Source: Methylobacterium sp. CB376
Lineage (GTDB): Bacteria > Pseudomonadota > Alphaproteobacteria > Rhizobiales > Beijerinckiaceae
Length of the DNA stretch: 64,000 nucleotides
NCBI RefSeq assembly: GCF_029714205.1
Contig: NZ_CP121648.1
Coordinates: 5,343,001-5,407,000 of the forward strand
Reading direction: 5' to 3'
The notes beneath the pieces are model-generated. The model was given only the letters and a program-made list of their open reading frames with translations, ran no database searches and was not told the DNA's origin. Below, piece by piece: positions 27,722 through 37,817 of this stretch; the stretch's first letter is position 1, and every line of letters begins with the position of its first letter. Made by a program: the position numbers and the translations under genes.

Positions 27722-28663
27722 ATGACCGGCCGCCCCCGCTCCGGCCCGCTCGCCCTCCTCGCGGCGCTCCTCTGCCTCGCCGGCGCGGCGCCTGCCCAGG
27801 CGCAGGTGACGTCCTTCCTCGACAGCCTGTTCGGGACCAAGCGTGACCAGGGCCCGCAGGCGCAGCCCGATCCGGCCCAGGCCGCTCCGAGCGGCGCGCC
27901 GGGTGCCGCGGGCGGCGCACCGACGCTGTCGCGCGCGCCGCTGCCGCCGCGGCGCCCCACGGCGCTCGGGGGCGCGAAGGCGCCCGTGGAGGGCGGCGAG
28001 ACGGTGGCGGTCCCCGCGGCCGCGCCGGCCCCGGCCGCGCCGCCGCAGCAGGTCGCCGCCGTGACCACGCCGGCCGCCGTCGACCTCAGCAACCCCGCCG
28101 CGGTGGTCGAGCGGGCCAACGGCTACTTCAACAGCGTCTCGACGCTGACCGGCAACTTCGTGCAGATCGCGGCGGACGGCCGCAAGATCGGCGGCAAGCT
28201 CTACCTCGCCAAGCCCGGCCGCCTGCGCTTCGACTACGACCAGCCCTCGCCGCTCGAAGTGGTGGCGGACGGCACCTCGGTGGCGGTGCGCGACCGCAAG
28301 CTCGCGACCCAGGACCTCTACTTCATCTCGCAGACGCCGCTGAAATTCCTGCTGCGGGACAGGATCGACCTCGCCCGCGACCTCTCGGTCACGGATGTCT
28401 CGACGGAGCCCGGCGGCGTGCGCATCAGCCTGGAGGACCGCTCGACGCTGGGCGGCACCTCCCGCATCGTCCTCGTGTTCGACGAGGCGATGAAGAGCCT
28501 GAGCCAGTGGCGGATCACCGACCCGCAGGGCTACCAGACCACCGTGCTGCTCTCGAACCTGCAGCGCGGCCGGCCGATCGACGGCATGATGTTCGTGATC
28601 AATTACGGCCGGCCCGAGGACAAGGAGCTGGAGCAGCGCATGCGGCAGACGCAGCAGCGCTGA
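27722..28663 (+). CDS. lolA: Outer-membrane lipoprotein carrier LolA
   Basis: A 313-residue periplasmic protein with a cleavable signal peptide (to about Ala-Gln-Ala, residue 27). A Pro/Ala-rich stretch (about 40-120) follows, then a LolA fold from about 130: Leu-Thr-Gly-Asn-Phe-Val-Gln, Gly-Lys-Leu-Tyr-Leu-Ala-Lys-Pro-Gly-Arg-Leu-Arg-Phe-Asp-Tyr and Asp-Pro-Gln-Gly-Tyr-Gln-Thr. LolA ferries lipoproteins from LolCDE to the outer membrane. The long low-complexity insertion makes it about 100 residues longer than E. coli LolA. The ftsK-lolA-xthA order supports the call and is common in this order of bacteria. Confidence 0.9.
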   Translation: MTGRPRSGPLALLAALLCLAGAAPAQAQVTSFLDSLFGTKRDQGPQAQPDPAQAAPSGAPGAAGGAPTLSRAPLPPRRPTALGGAKAPVEGGETVAVPAAAPAPAAPPQQVAAVTTPAAVDLSNPAAVVERANGYFNSVSTLTGNFVQIAADGRKIGGKLYLAKPGRLRFDYDQPSPLEVVADGTSVAVRDRKLATQDLYFISQTPLKFLLRDRIDLARDLSVTDVSTEPGGVRISLEDRSTLGGTSRIVLVFDEAMKSLSQWRITDPQGYQTTVLLSNLQRGRPIDGMMFVINYGRPEDKELEQRMRQTQQR

Positions 28664-28687
28664 GCCCCCACCCGAAGAGCTGATCCG

Positions 28688-29497
28688 GTGCGCCTCACCG
28701 TCTCGACCTGGAACATCAATTCGGTGCGCCTGCGCATCGACCTCGTGCGGCGCTTCCTGGACGAGGCGCGGCCCGACGTGCTGTGCCTGCAGGAAACGAA
28801 GTGCCCGAACGACCGCTTCCCGCTGAAGGAGCTGCAGGGCTTCGGCTACCCGCACGTCGTGTTCGCCGGGCAGAAGGGCTACAACGGCGTCGCGATCCTG
28901 TCGCGGCTGCCGCTCCTGTCGCAGGAGGTGATGAGCTTCTGCGACCGGCCGGACGCGCGCCACATCTCGGCGGTGCTGGGGCCGGAGGCGGGCGAGGCGG
29001 CGGGGATCGTGCTGCACGACTTCTACGTCCCGGCCGGCGGCGACGTGCCGGACGCCGCGCTCAACGACAAGTTCGCCCACAAGCTCGCCTTCATGGACGA
29101 GCTGCGGGCCTGGGGCGGGAAGCGCCCGACCGGCCCGGCGATCCTGGTCGGGGACCTCAACGTGGCGCCCCTCGAACACGACGTCTGGTCGCACCGGCAG
29201 CTGCTCGACGTGGTGAGCCACACGCCGGTGGAGACCGAGCGGCTGGAGACGCTGCGGGGCGAGGCCGGATGGGTCGACACGATGCGCCATCTGCGGCCGG
29301 AGCCGGAGAAGATCTACACGTGGTGGAGCTACCGCTCCCCGGACTGGGCCGCCGCCGACAAGGGACGGCGCCTCGACCACATCTGGGTGACGGCCGATCT
29401 GGCCGGCAGCGTGAAGGCCGTGACGGTGGCGCGGCACGCGCGCGCCTGGGAGCGGCCGTCCGACCACGTGCCGGTGACCGTGGAACTCGACCTGTGA
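28688..29497 (+). CDS. xthA: Exodeoxyribonuclease III
   Basis: A 269-residue AP endonuclease/exonuclease of the EEP fold. Active-site residues are visible: Asn10 (Trp-Asn-Ile-Asn), Glu36 (Leu-Gln-Glu-Thr-Lys), the Gly-Asp-Leu-Asn-Val-Ala-Pro segment, and Asp259-His260 (Pro-Ser-Asp-His-Val). It repairs abasic sites and removes 3' blocks. It starts at GTG, 24 bp after lolA, in agreement with the family's Met-Arg-Leu-type N-terminus. Its stop codon lies inside the first bases of the dispersed repeat copy B. Confidence 0.93.
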   Translation: MRLTVSTWNINSVRLRIDLVRRFLDEARPDVLCLQETKCPNDRFPLKELQGFGYPHVVFAGQKGYNGVAILSRLPLLSQEVMSFCDRPDARHISAVLGPEAGEAAGIVLHDFYVPAGGDVPDAALNDKFAHKLAFMDELRAWGGKRPTGPAILVGDLNVAPLEHDVWSHRQLLDVVSHTPVETERLETLRGEAGWVDTMRHLRPEPEKIYTWWSYRSPDWAAADKGRRLDHIWVTADLAGSVKAVTVARHARAWERPSDHVPVTVELDL

Positions 29498-29612
29498 TCC
29501 GGGAGCCGCTTGATCGCAGCGGATCCCGGATCACGAGCCCGCGCGGCGCCTGAGCGAAGACAACATCCGCCTTGCCGAAATGGGAGATGGCGAAGCAATC
29601 AGTCGGATTTCG
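29496..29612. repeat. Dispersed tail-to-tail junction repeat, copy B (longest)
   Basis: The first part forms a hairpin with 15-nt arms (29496-29510 and 29518-29532, one mismatch) around TGATCGC. It resembles copy A through about 29549. The remainder shares CCCGCGCGGCGCCTGAGCGA and ATGGCGAAGCAATCAGTCGG-like blocks with 52257-52313. It spans the gap between the converging xthA and IclR genes and runs into the IclR stop. Confidence 0.75.
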
Positions 29613-30429
29613 TAGAAGACGCGCGGTCCAGTCCTCCCGTCCGCGGCCGCCCGCCGTCCCAGCCCAGCGCCCGGCTGATCGCGTCCGCCGCCTCCCGCAC
29701 GGCGGCGGCGAGCGGCGGCACCCGCGCGTCGTCGAGGTACTGCATCGTGCTCGACACGCTCAGCGCCGCCACGATCGCCCCGCTCGCCGCGCGGATCGGG
29801 GCGGCGACGCAGCGCACCTCCGGCTCGTTCTCCTCCTCGTCGAAGGCGATCCCGTCCGCCGCGTAGGCGCGCATGCGGGCGAGCCAGGCCGCGAGGTCGC
29901 GGTCGCGCCGCGCCCCGCGCGCCTCCCCCACCGCGAAGAAGCCGCGCCAGCCCGCCTCGTCGAGGTCGAGGATCAGCGCCTTGCCGAGCCCCGTCGACCA
30001 GACCGGCTGGCGCTCGCCCACCCGCGAACTGATCTCGATCCGCCGCCGCCCGGGGATCTTGTCGAGGTAGAGCGCGAAGCTGCCGTCGAGCACGCCGAGA
30101 TGGATCGTGTCCTCGCAGATGGCGGAGAGCCGCTCGAGATGGGGCCGCGCCACCCGCGTCAGCGCCACCGATTGCTGCGCCCGGAACCCGAGCTCCAGCA
30201 GCTTCGGCCCGAGGCTGTAGCCCTCGCGCGGCACGAAATTGAGGTAGCGCCGCTCGACCAGGCTCGCGGCGAGGCGATGGGTGGTGCTGCGGGTCGTGCC
30301 GAGCGCCGCCGACAGGGCCGCCAGATCCGTGGCCCCCGCCGCCACCGCCTCCAGGACGTCGAGGCCGCGAAGCAGCGTCTGACTTCCCGGCGCCGGCCCG
30401 CGGCCCGGCGTTGACGCCTTCCCGGTCAT
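29599..30429 (-). CDS. IclR family transcriptional regulator
   Basis: A 276-residue regulator with an N-terminal winged helix-turn-helix (about 14-75, with Leu-Leu-Arg-Gly-Leu-Asp-Val-Leu-Glu-Ala and Thr-Thr-Arg-Ser-Thr-Thr-His-Arg-Leu) and a C-terminal ligand-binding domain of the IclR type (Val-Trp-Ser-Thr-Gly-Leu-Gly-Lys-Ala). It is divergent from a sugar-acid catabolic cluster and probably controls it and itself. Upstream in-frame starts at 30447 and 30492 are possible, but the latter would place the candidate operator inside the gene, so 30429 is preferred. Confidence 0.9.
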   Translation of the reverse strand: MTGKASTPGRGPAPGSQTLLRGLDVLEAVAAGATDLAALSAALGTTRSTTHRLAASLVERRYLNFVPREGYSLGPKLLELGFRAQQSVALTRVARPHLERLSAICEDTIHLGVLDGSFALYLDKIPGRRRIEISSRVGERQPVWSTGLGKALILDLDEAGWRGFFAVGEARGARRDRDLAAWLARMRAYAADGIAFDEEENEPEVRCVAAPIRAASGAIVAALSVSSTMQYLDDARVPPLAAAVREAADAISRALGWDGGRPRTGGLDRASSTKSD

Positions 30430-30457
30430 CCGCGTATGATCCCACATAAAGAAACTG

Positions 30458-30476
30458 AATCCCAATATATGGGATT
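30458..30476. promoter_or_regulatory. Candidate IclR operator palindrome
   Basis: AATCCCA (30458-30464), ATATA, TGGGATT (30470-30476): a perfect 7-bp inverted repeat with a 5-bp AT spacer, in an AT-rich island in GC-rich DNA between the divergent regulator and the FAH-hydrolase gene. A further ATCCCA half-site lies at 30439-30444. Size and position fit an IclR-type operator. Confidence 0.7.
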
Positions 30477-30599
30477 TTGTACCGCCCGCCATCGGGCATC
30501 GGGAGGAGATCGCGACCGTGATGTCGCAGGCCGGCGGGTTCCGCCAGCCCCTCCTGGCGCCGGGCGGGCTCCCGCGCCACCAGCCAGGATCACCGCGCC

Positions 30600-31460
30600 A
30601 TGAAGCTCTTGCGTTACGGCCCCGCGGGCCAGGAGAAGCCCGGCCTCCTCGATGCGGAGGGCCGCCTGCGCGACCTGTCGGGACACGTCGCCGAGATCGG
30701 TCCCGACACGCTCTCGCCCGCCGGCCTCGCGGCGCTCGCCAAGCTCGACCCGGCCGGCCTGCCCCGCGTCGAGGGCTCGCCGCGGCTCGGCGTGCCGCTC
30801 GCCGGGGTCGGCAAGTTCATCGCCATCGGCCTGAACTACGCGGACCACGCGGCCGAATCGAACCTGCCGATCCCCAAGGAGCCGGTGGTGTTCACCAAGG
30901 CGATCAGCTCGCTCTCCGGTCCCAACGACCCGGTGATGCTGCCGCGCGACTCGGTGAAGAGCGACTGGGAGGTCGAGCTCGGGATCGTGATCGGTCGCCG
31001 CGCCGCCTACGTCGAGCAGGCGGAGGCGCTCGACTACGTCGCCGGCTACTGCGTGGTGAACGACGTCAGCGAGCGCGAGTACCAGATCGAGCGCGGCGGT
31101 ACCTGGGACAAGGGCAAGGGCTGCGACACGTTCGGGCCGGTCGGGCCCTGGCTCGTCACCGCGGACGAGGTCGGCGACCCGCAGAGCCTCGACATGTGGC
31201 TCGATCTCAACGGCCGGCGCATGCAGACCGGCAACACCCGGACGATGATCTTCCCCTGCGCGGAGATCGTCTCCTACGTCAGCCGCTTCCTCACGCTGAT
31301 GCCGGGCGACATCATCACCACCGGCACGCCCCCGGGCGTCGGCATGGGCATCAAGCCGGAGCCGGTCTTCCTGAAGCCCGGCGACGTGATGACGCTCGGC
31401 ATCGAGAAGCTCGGGACCCAGCGCCAGGACGTGGTGGCGTGGCGCCGGCAGGAGGGCTGA
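30600..31460 (+). CDS. Fumarylacetoacetate hydrolase family protein (diketo-deoxy sugar-acid hydrolase-like)
   Basis: A 286-residue FAH-fold enzyme. Metal ligands Glu124 and Glu126 (Asp-Trp-Glu-Val-Glu-Leu-Gly) and Asp155 (Val-Val-Asn-Asp-Val-Ser) are present, as are Gly-Leu-Asn-Tyr-Ala-Asp-His (77-83) and Thr-Thr-Gly-Thr-Pro-Pro-Gly-Val. The family cleaves or hydrates C-C bonds of diketo acids. With an SDR and an MFS permease downstream and IclR upstream, the best fit is hydrolysis of a 2,4-diketo-3-deoxy acid in non-phosphorylative rhamnose or fucose breakdown (inference). Confidence 0.85.
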   Translation: MKLLRYGPAGQEKPGLLDAEGRLRDLSGHVAEIGPDTLSPAGLAALAKLDPAGLPRVEGSPRLGVPLAGVGKFIAIGLNYADHAAESNLPIPKEPVVFTKAISSLSGPNDPVMLPRDSVKSDWEVELGIVIGRRAAYVEQAEALDYVAGYCVVNDVSEREYQIERGGTWDKGKGCDTFGPVGPWLVTADEVGDPQSLDMWLDLNGRRMQTGNTRTMIFPCAEIVSYVSRFLTLMPGDIITTGTPPGVGMGIKPEPVFLKPGDVMTLGIEKLGTQRQDVVAWRRQEG

Positions 31461-31464
31461 GGCG

Positions 31465-32211
31465 ATGACGCCGTCCGATCGATTCCAGGGCCGGCGCGCC
31501 ATCGTCACCGGCGGCGCCTCCGGCATCGGGCTCTGCGTCGCCGCGCGGCTCGCCGCCGAGGGCGCGGCGGTCAGCCTGTGGGACGTGAACGCGGAGGCCC
31601 TCGGGCGCGCCCGGACCGAGGCCGGGGCCGCCGACGTGCAGGCCCTCGACATCGCGGACCCGGCCCGCGTCGAGGCCGCCATGCAGGCGAGCGTGGCGGC
31701 CCTGGGCGGGCTCGACGTGCTGGTCTGCAGCGCGGGCATCACCGGCCCCAACGGCCCGGTGCGCGACTACCCCGTCGAGGCGTGGCGGCGGGTCTTCGAC
31801 GTGAACGTCCACGGCCTGTTCTACTGCAACCGGGCCGCGGTGCCGGTGCTGGAGCGGACGGGCTACGGCCGGATCGTCAACGTCGCCTCGATCGCCGGCA
31901 AGGAGGGCAACCCGAACGCCTCGGCCTACAGCGCCTCCAAGGCGGCGGTGATCGGCCTGACGAAGTCGCTCGGCAAGGAGCTCGCCAGGACCGACATCCG
32001 GGTGAACTGCGTCACCCCGGCGGCGGTGCGCACCGCCATCTTCGACCAGATGACGCAGGAGCACATCGACTTCATGCTCTCGAAGATCCCGATCGGCCGC
32101 TTCGGCACGATCGAGGAGGTGGCCGCGCTGATCTGCTGGCTGGCGAGCGAGGAGGCCTCCTTCTCGACCGGCGGCGTCTTCGACGTCTCGGGCGGCCGCG
32201 CCACCTACTGA
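31465..32211 (+). CDS. SDR family oxidoreductase (2-keto-3-deoxy sugar-acid dehydrogenase-like)
   Basis: A 248-residue classical short-chain dehydrogenase. It has the NAD(P) motif Thr-Gly-Gly-Ala-Ser-Gly-Ile-Gly at 15-22 and catalytic Ser142, Tyr155 and Lys159 (Tyr-Ser-Ala-Ser-Lys). Asp40 after the second beta strand (Leu-Trp-Asp-Val-Asn) favours NAD+. It starts 4 bp after the FAH-fold gene, so the two probably act in sequence: oxidation of a 2-keto-3-deoxy acid at C4, then hydrolysis. Substrate is inferred from context only. Confidence 0.88.
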   Translation: MTPSDRFQGRRAIVTGGASGIGLCVAARLAAEGAAVSLWDVNAEALGRARTEAGAADVQALDIADPARVEAAMQASVAALGGLDVLVCSAGITGPNGPVRDYPVEAWRRVFDVNVHGLFYCNRAAVPVLERTGYGRIVNVASIAGKEGNPNASAYSASKAAVIGLTKSLGKELARTDIRVNCVTPAAVRTAIFDQMTQEHIDFMLSKIPIGRFGTIEEVAALICWLASEEASFSTGGVFDVSGGRATY

Positions 32212-32378
32212 TCCGGCGCCGCGACCCGCCGGCCATCCCACGACATCGCAGGGTGCGGGGCGCGGTGCCCCGCGCCCTCCCGGTTCCGCCCGCCCGCGCC
32301 GCGCTCCGAGCGGCGCGCGCGGCCGGCCGCGCGTCCGGCGGAGGGCCGGGCCCGGCCGGATCCGTTCAGGAGCGCCCC

Positions 32379-32404
32379 ATGAGTGCGGCCCATGAGTGCG
32401 GCCC
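32379..32404. repeat. 13-bp tandem duplication at a start codon
   Basis: Two exact copies of ATGAGTGCGGCCC (32379-32391 and 32392-32404) directly behind an AGGAG ribosome site (32368-32372). The first ATG is out of frame with the transporter; the second is in frame. Confidence 0.95.
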
Positions 32405-33717
32405 ATCTCAGCCTGGCGGGCGCCGGCGATGCCGGCGCGGACGACCCGATCCGCCAGCGCGTGCTCGGCAAGCTGCGCACGCGCATCGTCCTCTACTGCT
32501 TCGTCCTCTTCATCATCAACTATCTCGACCGGGTGAACGTCGGCTTCGCGGCGCTCCACATGAACCGGGATCTCGGCTTCTCGTCCACGGTCTACGGGCT
32601 CGGCGCCGGCATCTTCTTCCTCGGCTACATCGCCTTCGAGATCCCGAGCAACATGATCATGCACCGGGTCGGGCCGCGGCGCTGGATCGCCCGGATCATG
32701 GTGAGCTGGGGGCTCGTCTCCTGCGGGATGGCGGCGATCCAGGGCGAGACGAGCTTCTACCTGATGCGGTTCCTGCTCGGCCTGGCCGAGGCGGGCTTCG
32801 TGCCGGGCGTGCTGCTCTACCTCACCTACTGGTTCCCGGCCCGCGACCGGGCCAAGGCGACGGCCGGGTTCATGACGGCGACCGTGCTCTCCAGCGTGAT
32901 CGGCGCGCCGCTCTCGGGCTGGATCCTCTCCGCCAACCCGACCTGGTTCGGGCTCGCGGCCTGGCAGTGGCTGTTCATCCTCGAGGGCGCGCCCGCGATC
33001 CTGCTCGGGATCGTCACCTACCTCTACCTCGTCGACCGCCCGCAGGACGGGCGCTGGCTCGACGCGGAGGAGCGCGCGTGGCTGATCGCCACCCTCGCGC
33101 GCGAGAACCGGGACGTGGCGCGGACGGGCTCGCACGAATTCGCGGCGATCTTCCGCGACCCGCGGGTCTGGGTCCTGACGCTGATCTACCTGTTCAACGC
33201 GGTCGCGGTGTACGGGGTGGTGCTGTGGCTGCCCCAGATCGTGCGCAGCATCGGCGGCCTGTCCGATTTCCAGACCGGGCTCGTCACGGCCCTGCCCTTC
33301 GCGGTCGCGGCGGTCGGCCTCGTCGTGGTCGCGCGCAGTTCCGACCGCACCGGCGAGCGCAGGCTCCACACCGCCCTCGCGGCCCTGTGCGGCGGCGTCT
33401 TCCTGGGCCTGAGCGCGCTCGCCCCGAGCCCGCTGGCGGGCCTGCTGCTGCTCTGCGTCGCGGCCTTCGGGGTCTGGGCCGTGCTCGGCGTGTTCTGGAC
33501 CCTGCCGACGCAGTTCCTCACCGGGGCGGCGGCGGCGGGGGGCCTCGCGATGATCAACGGCTTCGCGCAGGTCGGGGGCTTCGCCGGCCCCTACCTGGTC
33601 GGCTGGATCAGGGACGCCACCCAGAGCTTCACGCCCGCACTCCTCACGTTGGCGGCCGGACCGGTGATCGCGGCTTTGCTCTGCTTCGCGCTGCGGCTGC
33701 GGCCGGCCGCGCCGTGA
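32392..33717 (+). CDS. MFS transporter, anion:cation symporter (ACS) type
   Basis: A 441-residue permease with twelve predicted helices. Helix 1 has Ile-Asn-Tyr-Leu-Asp-Arg-Val-Asn-Val-Gly, the signature of the ACS group that imports sugar acids, tartrate or aromatic acids. It closes the IclR/FAH/SDR cluster and probably imports its substrate. The start is odd: a 13-bp duplication puts an out-of-frame ATG 6 bp from the AGGAG site, while this ATG is 19 bp away. An in-frame GTG at 32383 (10 bp spacing) might be the real start. Confidence 0.87.
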   Translation: MSAAHLSLAGAGDAGADDPIRQRVLGKLRTRIVLYCFVLFIINYLDRVNVGFAALHMNRDLGFSSTVYGLGAGIFFLGYIAFEIPSNMIMHRVGPRRWIARIMVSWGLVSCGMAAIQGETSFYLMRFLLGLAEAGFVPGVLLYLTYWFPARDRAKATAGFMTATVLSSVIGAPLSGWILSANPTWFGLAAWQWLFILEGAPAILLGIVTYLYLVDRPQDGRWLDAEERAWLIATLARENRDVARTGSHEFAAIFRDPRVWVLTLIYLFNAVAVYGVVLWLPQIVRSIGGLSDFQTGLVTALPFAVAAVGLVVVARSSDRTGERRLHTALAALCGGVFLGLSALAPSPLAGLLLLCVAAFGVWAVLGVFWTLPTQFLTGAAAAGGLAMINGFAQVGGFAGPYLVGWIRDATQSFTPALLTLAAGPVIAALLCFALRLRPAAP

Positions 33718-33781
33718 CGAAACCGCGCGTGCCGCACGCGACGGGAGAGTGGCGCGGCGCCCCGGATCGTGTATAGGAGGA

Positions 33782-33809
33782 AGCCCCCGCCAGTGTATGG
33801 CGGGGCTTT
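33782..33809 (+). terminator. Hairpin upstream of rpsO
   Basis: AGCCCCCGCCA (33782-33792) pairs with TGGCGGGGCT (33798-33807) apart from one bulged C, followed by only three Ts. It could end the MFS transcript or be part of the rpsO leader; in many bacteria S15 represses its own mRNA through a leader structure. Confidence 0.45.
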
Positions 33810-33916
33810 CGGCTTTGGACGACCGCGCTGGACGACATCCCGGCCCGGCCGAATCCGAAGCGGGAGCGGCTGTCGAGGGCCGCGCCCATCCTGAACCCTG
33901 ACCAGAAGGACACGCG

Positions 33917-34186
33917 ATGTCGATCACGGCAGAGCGCAAGACCGCGCTCATCAAGGATTACGCCCGCGGCGGGACCGACACCGGCTCGCCCGAAGTGCAG
34001 GTCGCGATCCTCACCGAGCGGATCGCCAACCTGACCGGGCACTTCAAGACCCACACCAAGGACAACCACTCGCGCCGCGGCCTGCTCAAGCTGGTCTCGC
34101 AGCGCCGGTCGCTCCTCGACTACCTGAAGCGCAAGGACGAGGGGCGCTACCGCACCCTGATCGAGCGCCTCGGCATCCGCCGCTGA
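33917..34186 (+). CDS. rpsO: 30S ribosomal protein S15
   Basis: An 89-residue protein, the exact length of S15, with [21 protein letters not shown] and Leu-Asp-Tyr-Leu-Lys. S15 binds 16S rRNA early in small-subunit assembly. It is followed by its own terminator and by pnp, the usual order in bacteria. Confidence 0.97.
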   Translation: MSITAERKTALIKDYARGGTDTGSPEVQVAILTERIANLTGHFKTHTKDNHSRRGLLKLVSQRRSLLDYLKRKDEGRYRTLIERLGIRR

Positions 34187-34197
34187 GGCGCTCGCGA

Positions 34198-34225
34198 CGC
34201 GGCCCGGATCCCCGGGCCGCGTTTT
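34198..34225 (+). terminator. Rho-independent terminator after rpsO
   Basis: CGCGGCCCGG (34198-34207), a 4-nt loop, CCGGGCCGCG (34212-34221), then TTTT. Perfect 10-bp stem, 12 bp after the rpsO stop. Confidence 0.88.
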
Positions 34226-34496
34226 CGCTTGGGGGTCCGCGGACCCGCCGAGCGCGGCCGCCCCGGCCTCCGAGGCCGGCGGCGCGCCCTGAGTGGGCCG
34301 GAATGGGTCCGGCCGCTCGCCCTCCGGGATCCTGAGGCGTGATCGCCAGGGCAGGATCGCCAGGGGCTCTGCCGGCCGCCGCCGGCGCGCCGGGGTCGGC
34401 AGCGACCCCGCCCGGGGTCGACAGGCCCCGCAGAGCCTCTCGCCGTCTTGCACTGGCGCCGCCCCGCCCCGGACGACCGCATGAAGGCATGACGAC
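34226..34496 (+). other. Long pnp leader region without a gene
   Basis: About 270 bp between the rpsO terminator and pnp hold no convincing reading frame. A short palindrome (CCGGCCT-CCG-AGGCCGG type, near 34264-34280) and a tandem-like GATCGCCAGGGCAG pair (about 34340-34367) are present. A long structured leader fits pnp mRNAs, which are often autoregulated through RNase III cleavage of the leader; that is inference here. Confidence 0.4.
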
Positions 34497-36674
<2,178 letters not shown>

Positions 36675-36716
36675 GCTCGCGTAAGCGGGCGCCCCGCGGG
36701 GCGCCCGATCCGACCG

Positions 36717-36746
36717 GCGCGGCCCCGCGAGGGGCCGCGCTTTTTT
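36717..36746 (+). terminator. Rho-independent terminator after pnp
   Basis: GCGCGGCCCC (36717-36726), loop GCGA, GGGGCCGCGC (36731-36740), then six Ts. A second GC hairpin without T-run lies just upstream (about 36687-36706). Confidence 0.93.
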
Positions 36747-36867
36747 CATGACGGCTCTCCCCTCGCGCGCCGCCGCGGGCGCGCGGCTGCGGGCACGGAA
36801 CGGCGCCGCTTCTCCCGCGTTCGCCTGTCGACCCCCCGACAGTACGGACGCGAGGAACCAGCGCATC

Positions 36868-37107
36868 ATGTCGAACGCGATCACGGACGTCTTCCACGGC
36901 GACGTCAACCTCAGCACGAAGGAGCGCGCGATCTCCGTCGTGCTCGGCCTCGGCCTCGCCGCGGCCGCGGCGCAGCCGCGCCCGAACAAGTGGCTGAGCC
37001 TCGCGGTGCTGGTCGGCGGCGCCATGCTGGCGATCCGCGGCGCCACCGGCCACTGCGCCGCCAAGGCGCTCCTGGAGCAGGCGCCGGACCGCATCGAGCA
37101 CGCCTGA
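36868..37107 (+). CDS. YgaP-like DUF2892 membrane protein
   Basis: A 79-residue protein with two short hydrophobic helices separated by Pro-Arg-Pro-Asn-Lys-Trp and a late Gly-His-Cys, the pattern of DUF2892 proteins (Asn-Leu-Ser-Thr-Lys-Glu-Arg-Ala-Ile-Ser-Val-Val-Leu-Gly near the start, Thr-Gly-His-Cys at the end). Function of the family is unclear. GAGGAACC precedes the ATG; a longer reading from 36748 would start inside the pnp terminator region and is rejected. Confidence 0.75.
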   Translation: MSNAITDVFHGDVNLSTKERAISVVLGLGLAAAAAQPRPNKWLSLAVLVGGAMLAIRGATGHCAAKALLEQAPDRIEHA

Positions 37108-37158
37108 CCTTCCTCGGGGCTTTCCGGGGCCGAGCGGTCCCGGGGTCACGGCGTGGGA

Positions 37159-37190
37159 CGAAGGGCGCCCCCGGGAGGGGACGCCCTTCG
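37159..37190. terminator. Hairpin at converging 3' ends
   Basis: CGAAGGGCG (37159-37167) and CGCCCTTCG (37182-37190) pair perfectly, with an inner CCCC/GGGG stem. It has no T-run and sits between the DUF2892 gene and the converging AP2-like gene, so it could serve both strands. Confidence 0.55.
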
Positions 37191-37191
37191 C

Positions 37192-37219
37192 GCGTCAGGC
37201 ATGGGGCGTCAGGCATGCG
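37192..37219. repeat. 14-bp tandem duplication at a stop codon
   Basis: GCGTCAGGCATGGG (37192-37205) and GCGTCAGGCATGCG (37206-37219), one mismatch. The stop codon of the AP2-like gene (37209-37211) lies in the second copy and a spare stop lies in the first. Confidence 0.85.
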
Positions 37220-37742
37220 GCGAGAGCGCGACGCCCCCGACCTGCAGGGCCACCGACCGGTCGATGTGGTCGCGCACCGCGGCGAGGCGCGCGTCGATGG
37301 CGAGGCGGCGGGCCTCCTCCTCTCCGTGGACCGAGACGGAGAACTTGCGCTGGATCTTTCGGCCCTGCGCATCGTCCCAGTAGGCGACCCAGAAGGCGGT
37401 GCCGCTCGCCTTGCGGACGAAGCGCGACACGCCGGGCAGGCCGGAGCGGCAATTCCGCCGCGGCCGCAGGCGCCGCATCAGGGCGAGACCCTCGCGGTCG
37501 GTCGCGGCCGGAGCGGCGACGAAGCGCTCGGCCTCCGCCCGCGCGGCCGCCTCGCCGCCGAAGGTCTCGTCCGCGAAGTGGCGGGTGACCGCGCGGCCCG
37601 CGCGGTCGGAGGTGGCGAGCCAGCCAATGCGGCCGGCGGCGTCGGTGCCGCGGGAGATGCGGGCGGCCGGGCTGGGCGTCGAATCGGACACGGGCCGGGC
37701 GCGCCGCGGCAGCGCCTCGGCGGAGGAATGGAACAGGGACAT
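37209..37742 (-). CDS. AP2/integrase-type DNA-binding-domain protein
   Basis: A 177-residue protein. The C-terminal part (about 103-160) reads Gly-Leu-Pro-Gly-Val-Ser-Arg-Phe-Val-Arg, Phe-Trp-Val-Ala-Tyr-Trp, Arg-Lys-Phe-Ser-Val-Ser and then a helix Glu-Glu-Ala-Arg-Arg-Leu-Ala. This is the three-strand-plus-helix pattern of AP2-like DNA-binding domains, known from phage integrases, homing endonucleases and small bacterial orphans. The N-terminus is Arg/Ala-rich and unmatched. No nuclease or recombinase domain is fused. It may be a stand-alone DNA-binding protein; confidence in the fold is moderate. Confidence 0.6.
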   Translation of the reverse strand: MSLFHSSAEALPRRARPVSDSTPSPAARISRGTDAAGRIGWLATSDRAGRAVTRHFADETFGGEAAARAEAERFVAAPAATDREGLALMRRLRPRRNCRSGLPGVSRFVRKASGTAFWVAYWDDAQGRKIQRKFSVSVHGEEEARRLAIDARLAAVRDHIDRSVALQVGGVALSPHA

Positions 37743-37817
37743 CGGGATGGGCTCCGCGCAGGCCGTCCGCGATCGAGCGGAGGCCCGCCAAGGGGGTTTC
37801 GTTCGCGTGGGGAGCGG

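Noticed and set aside
36748..36867. Longer N-terminus for the DUF2892 protein
   Set aside because: It would start directly behind the T-run of the pnp terminator and add an Arg/Ala-rich segment unlike the family.
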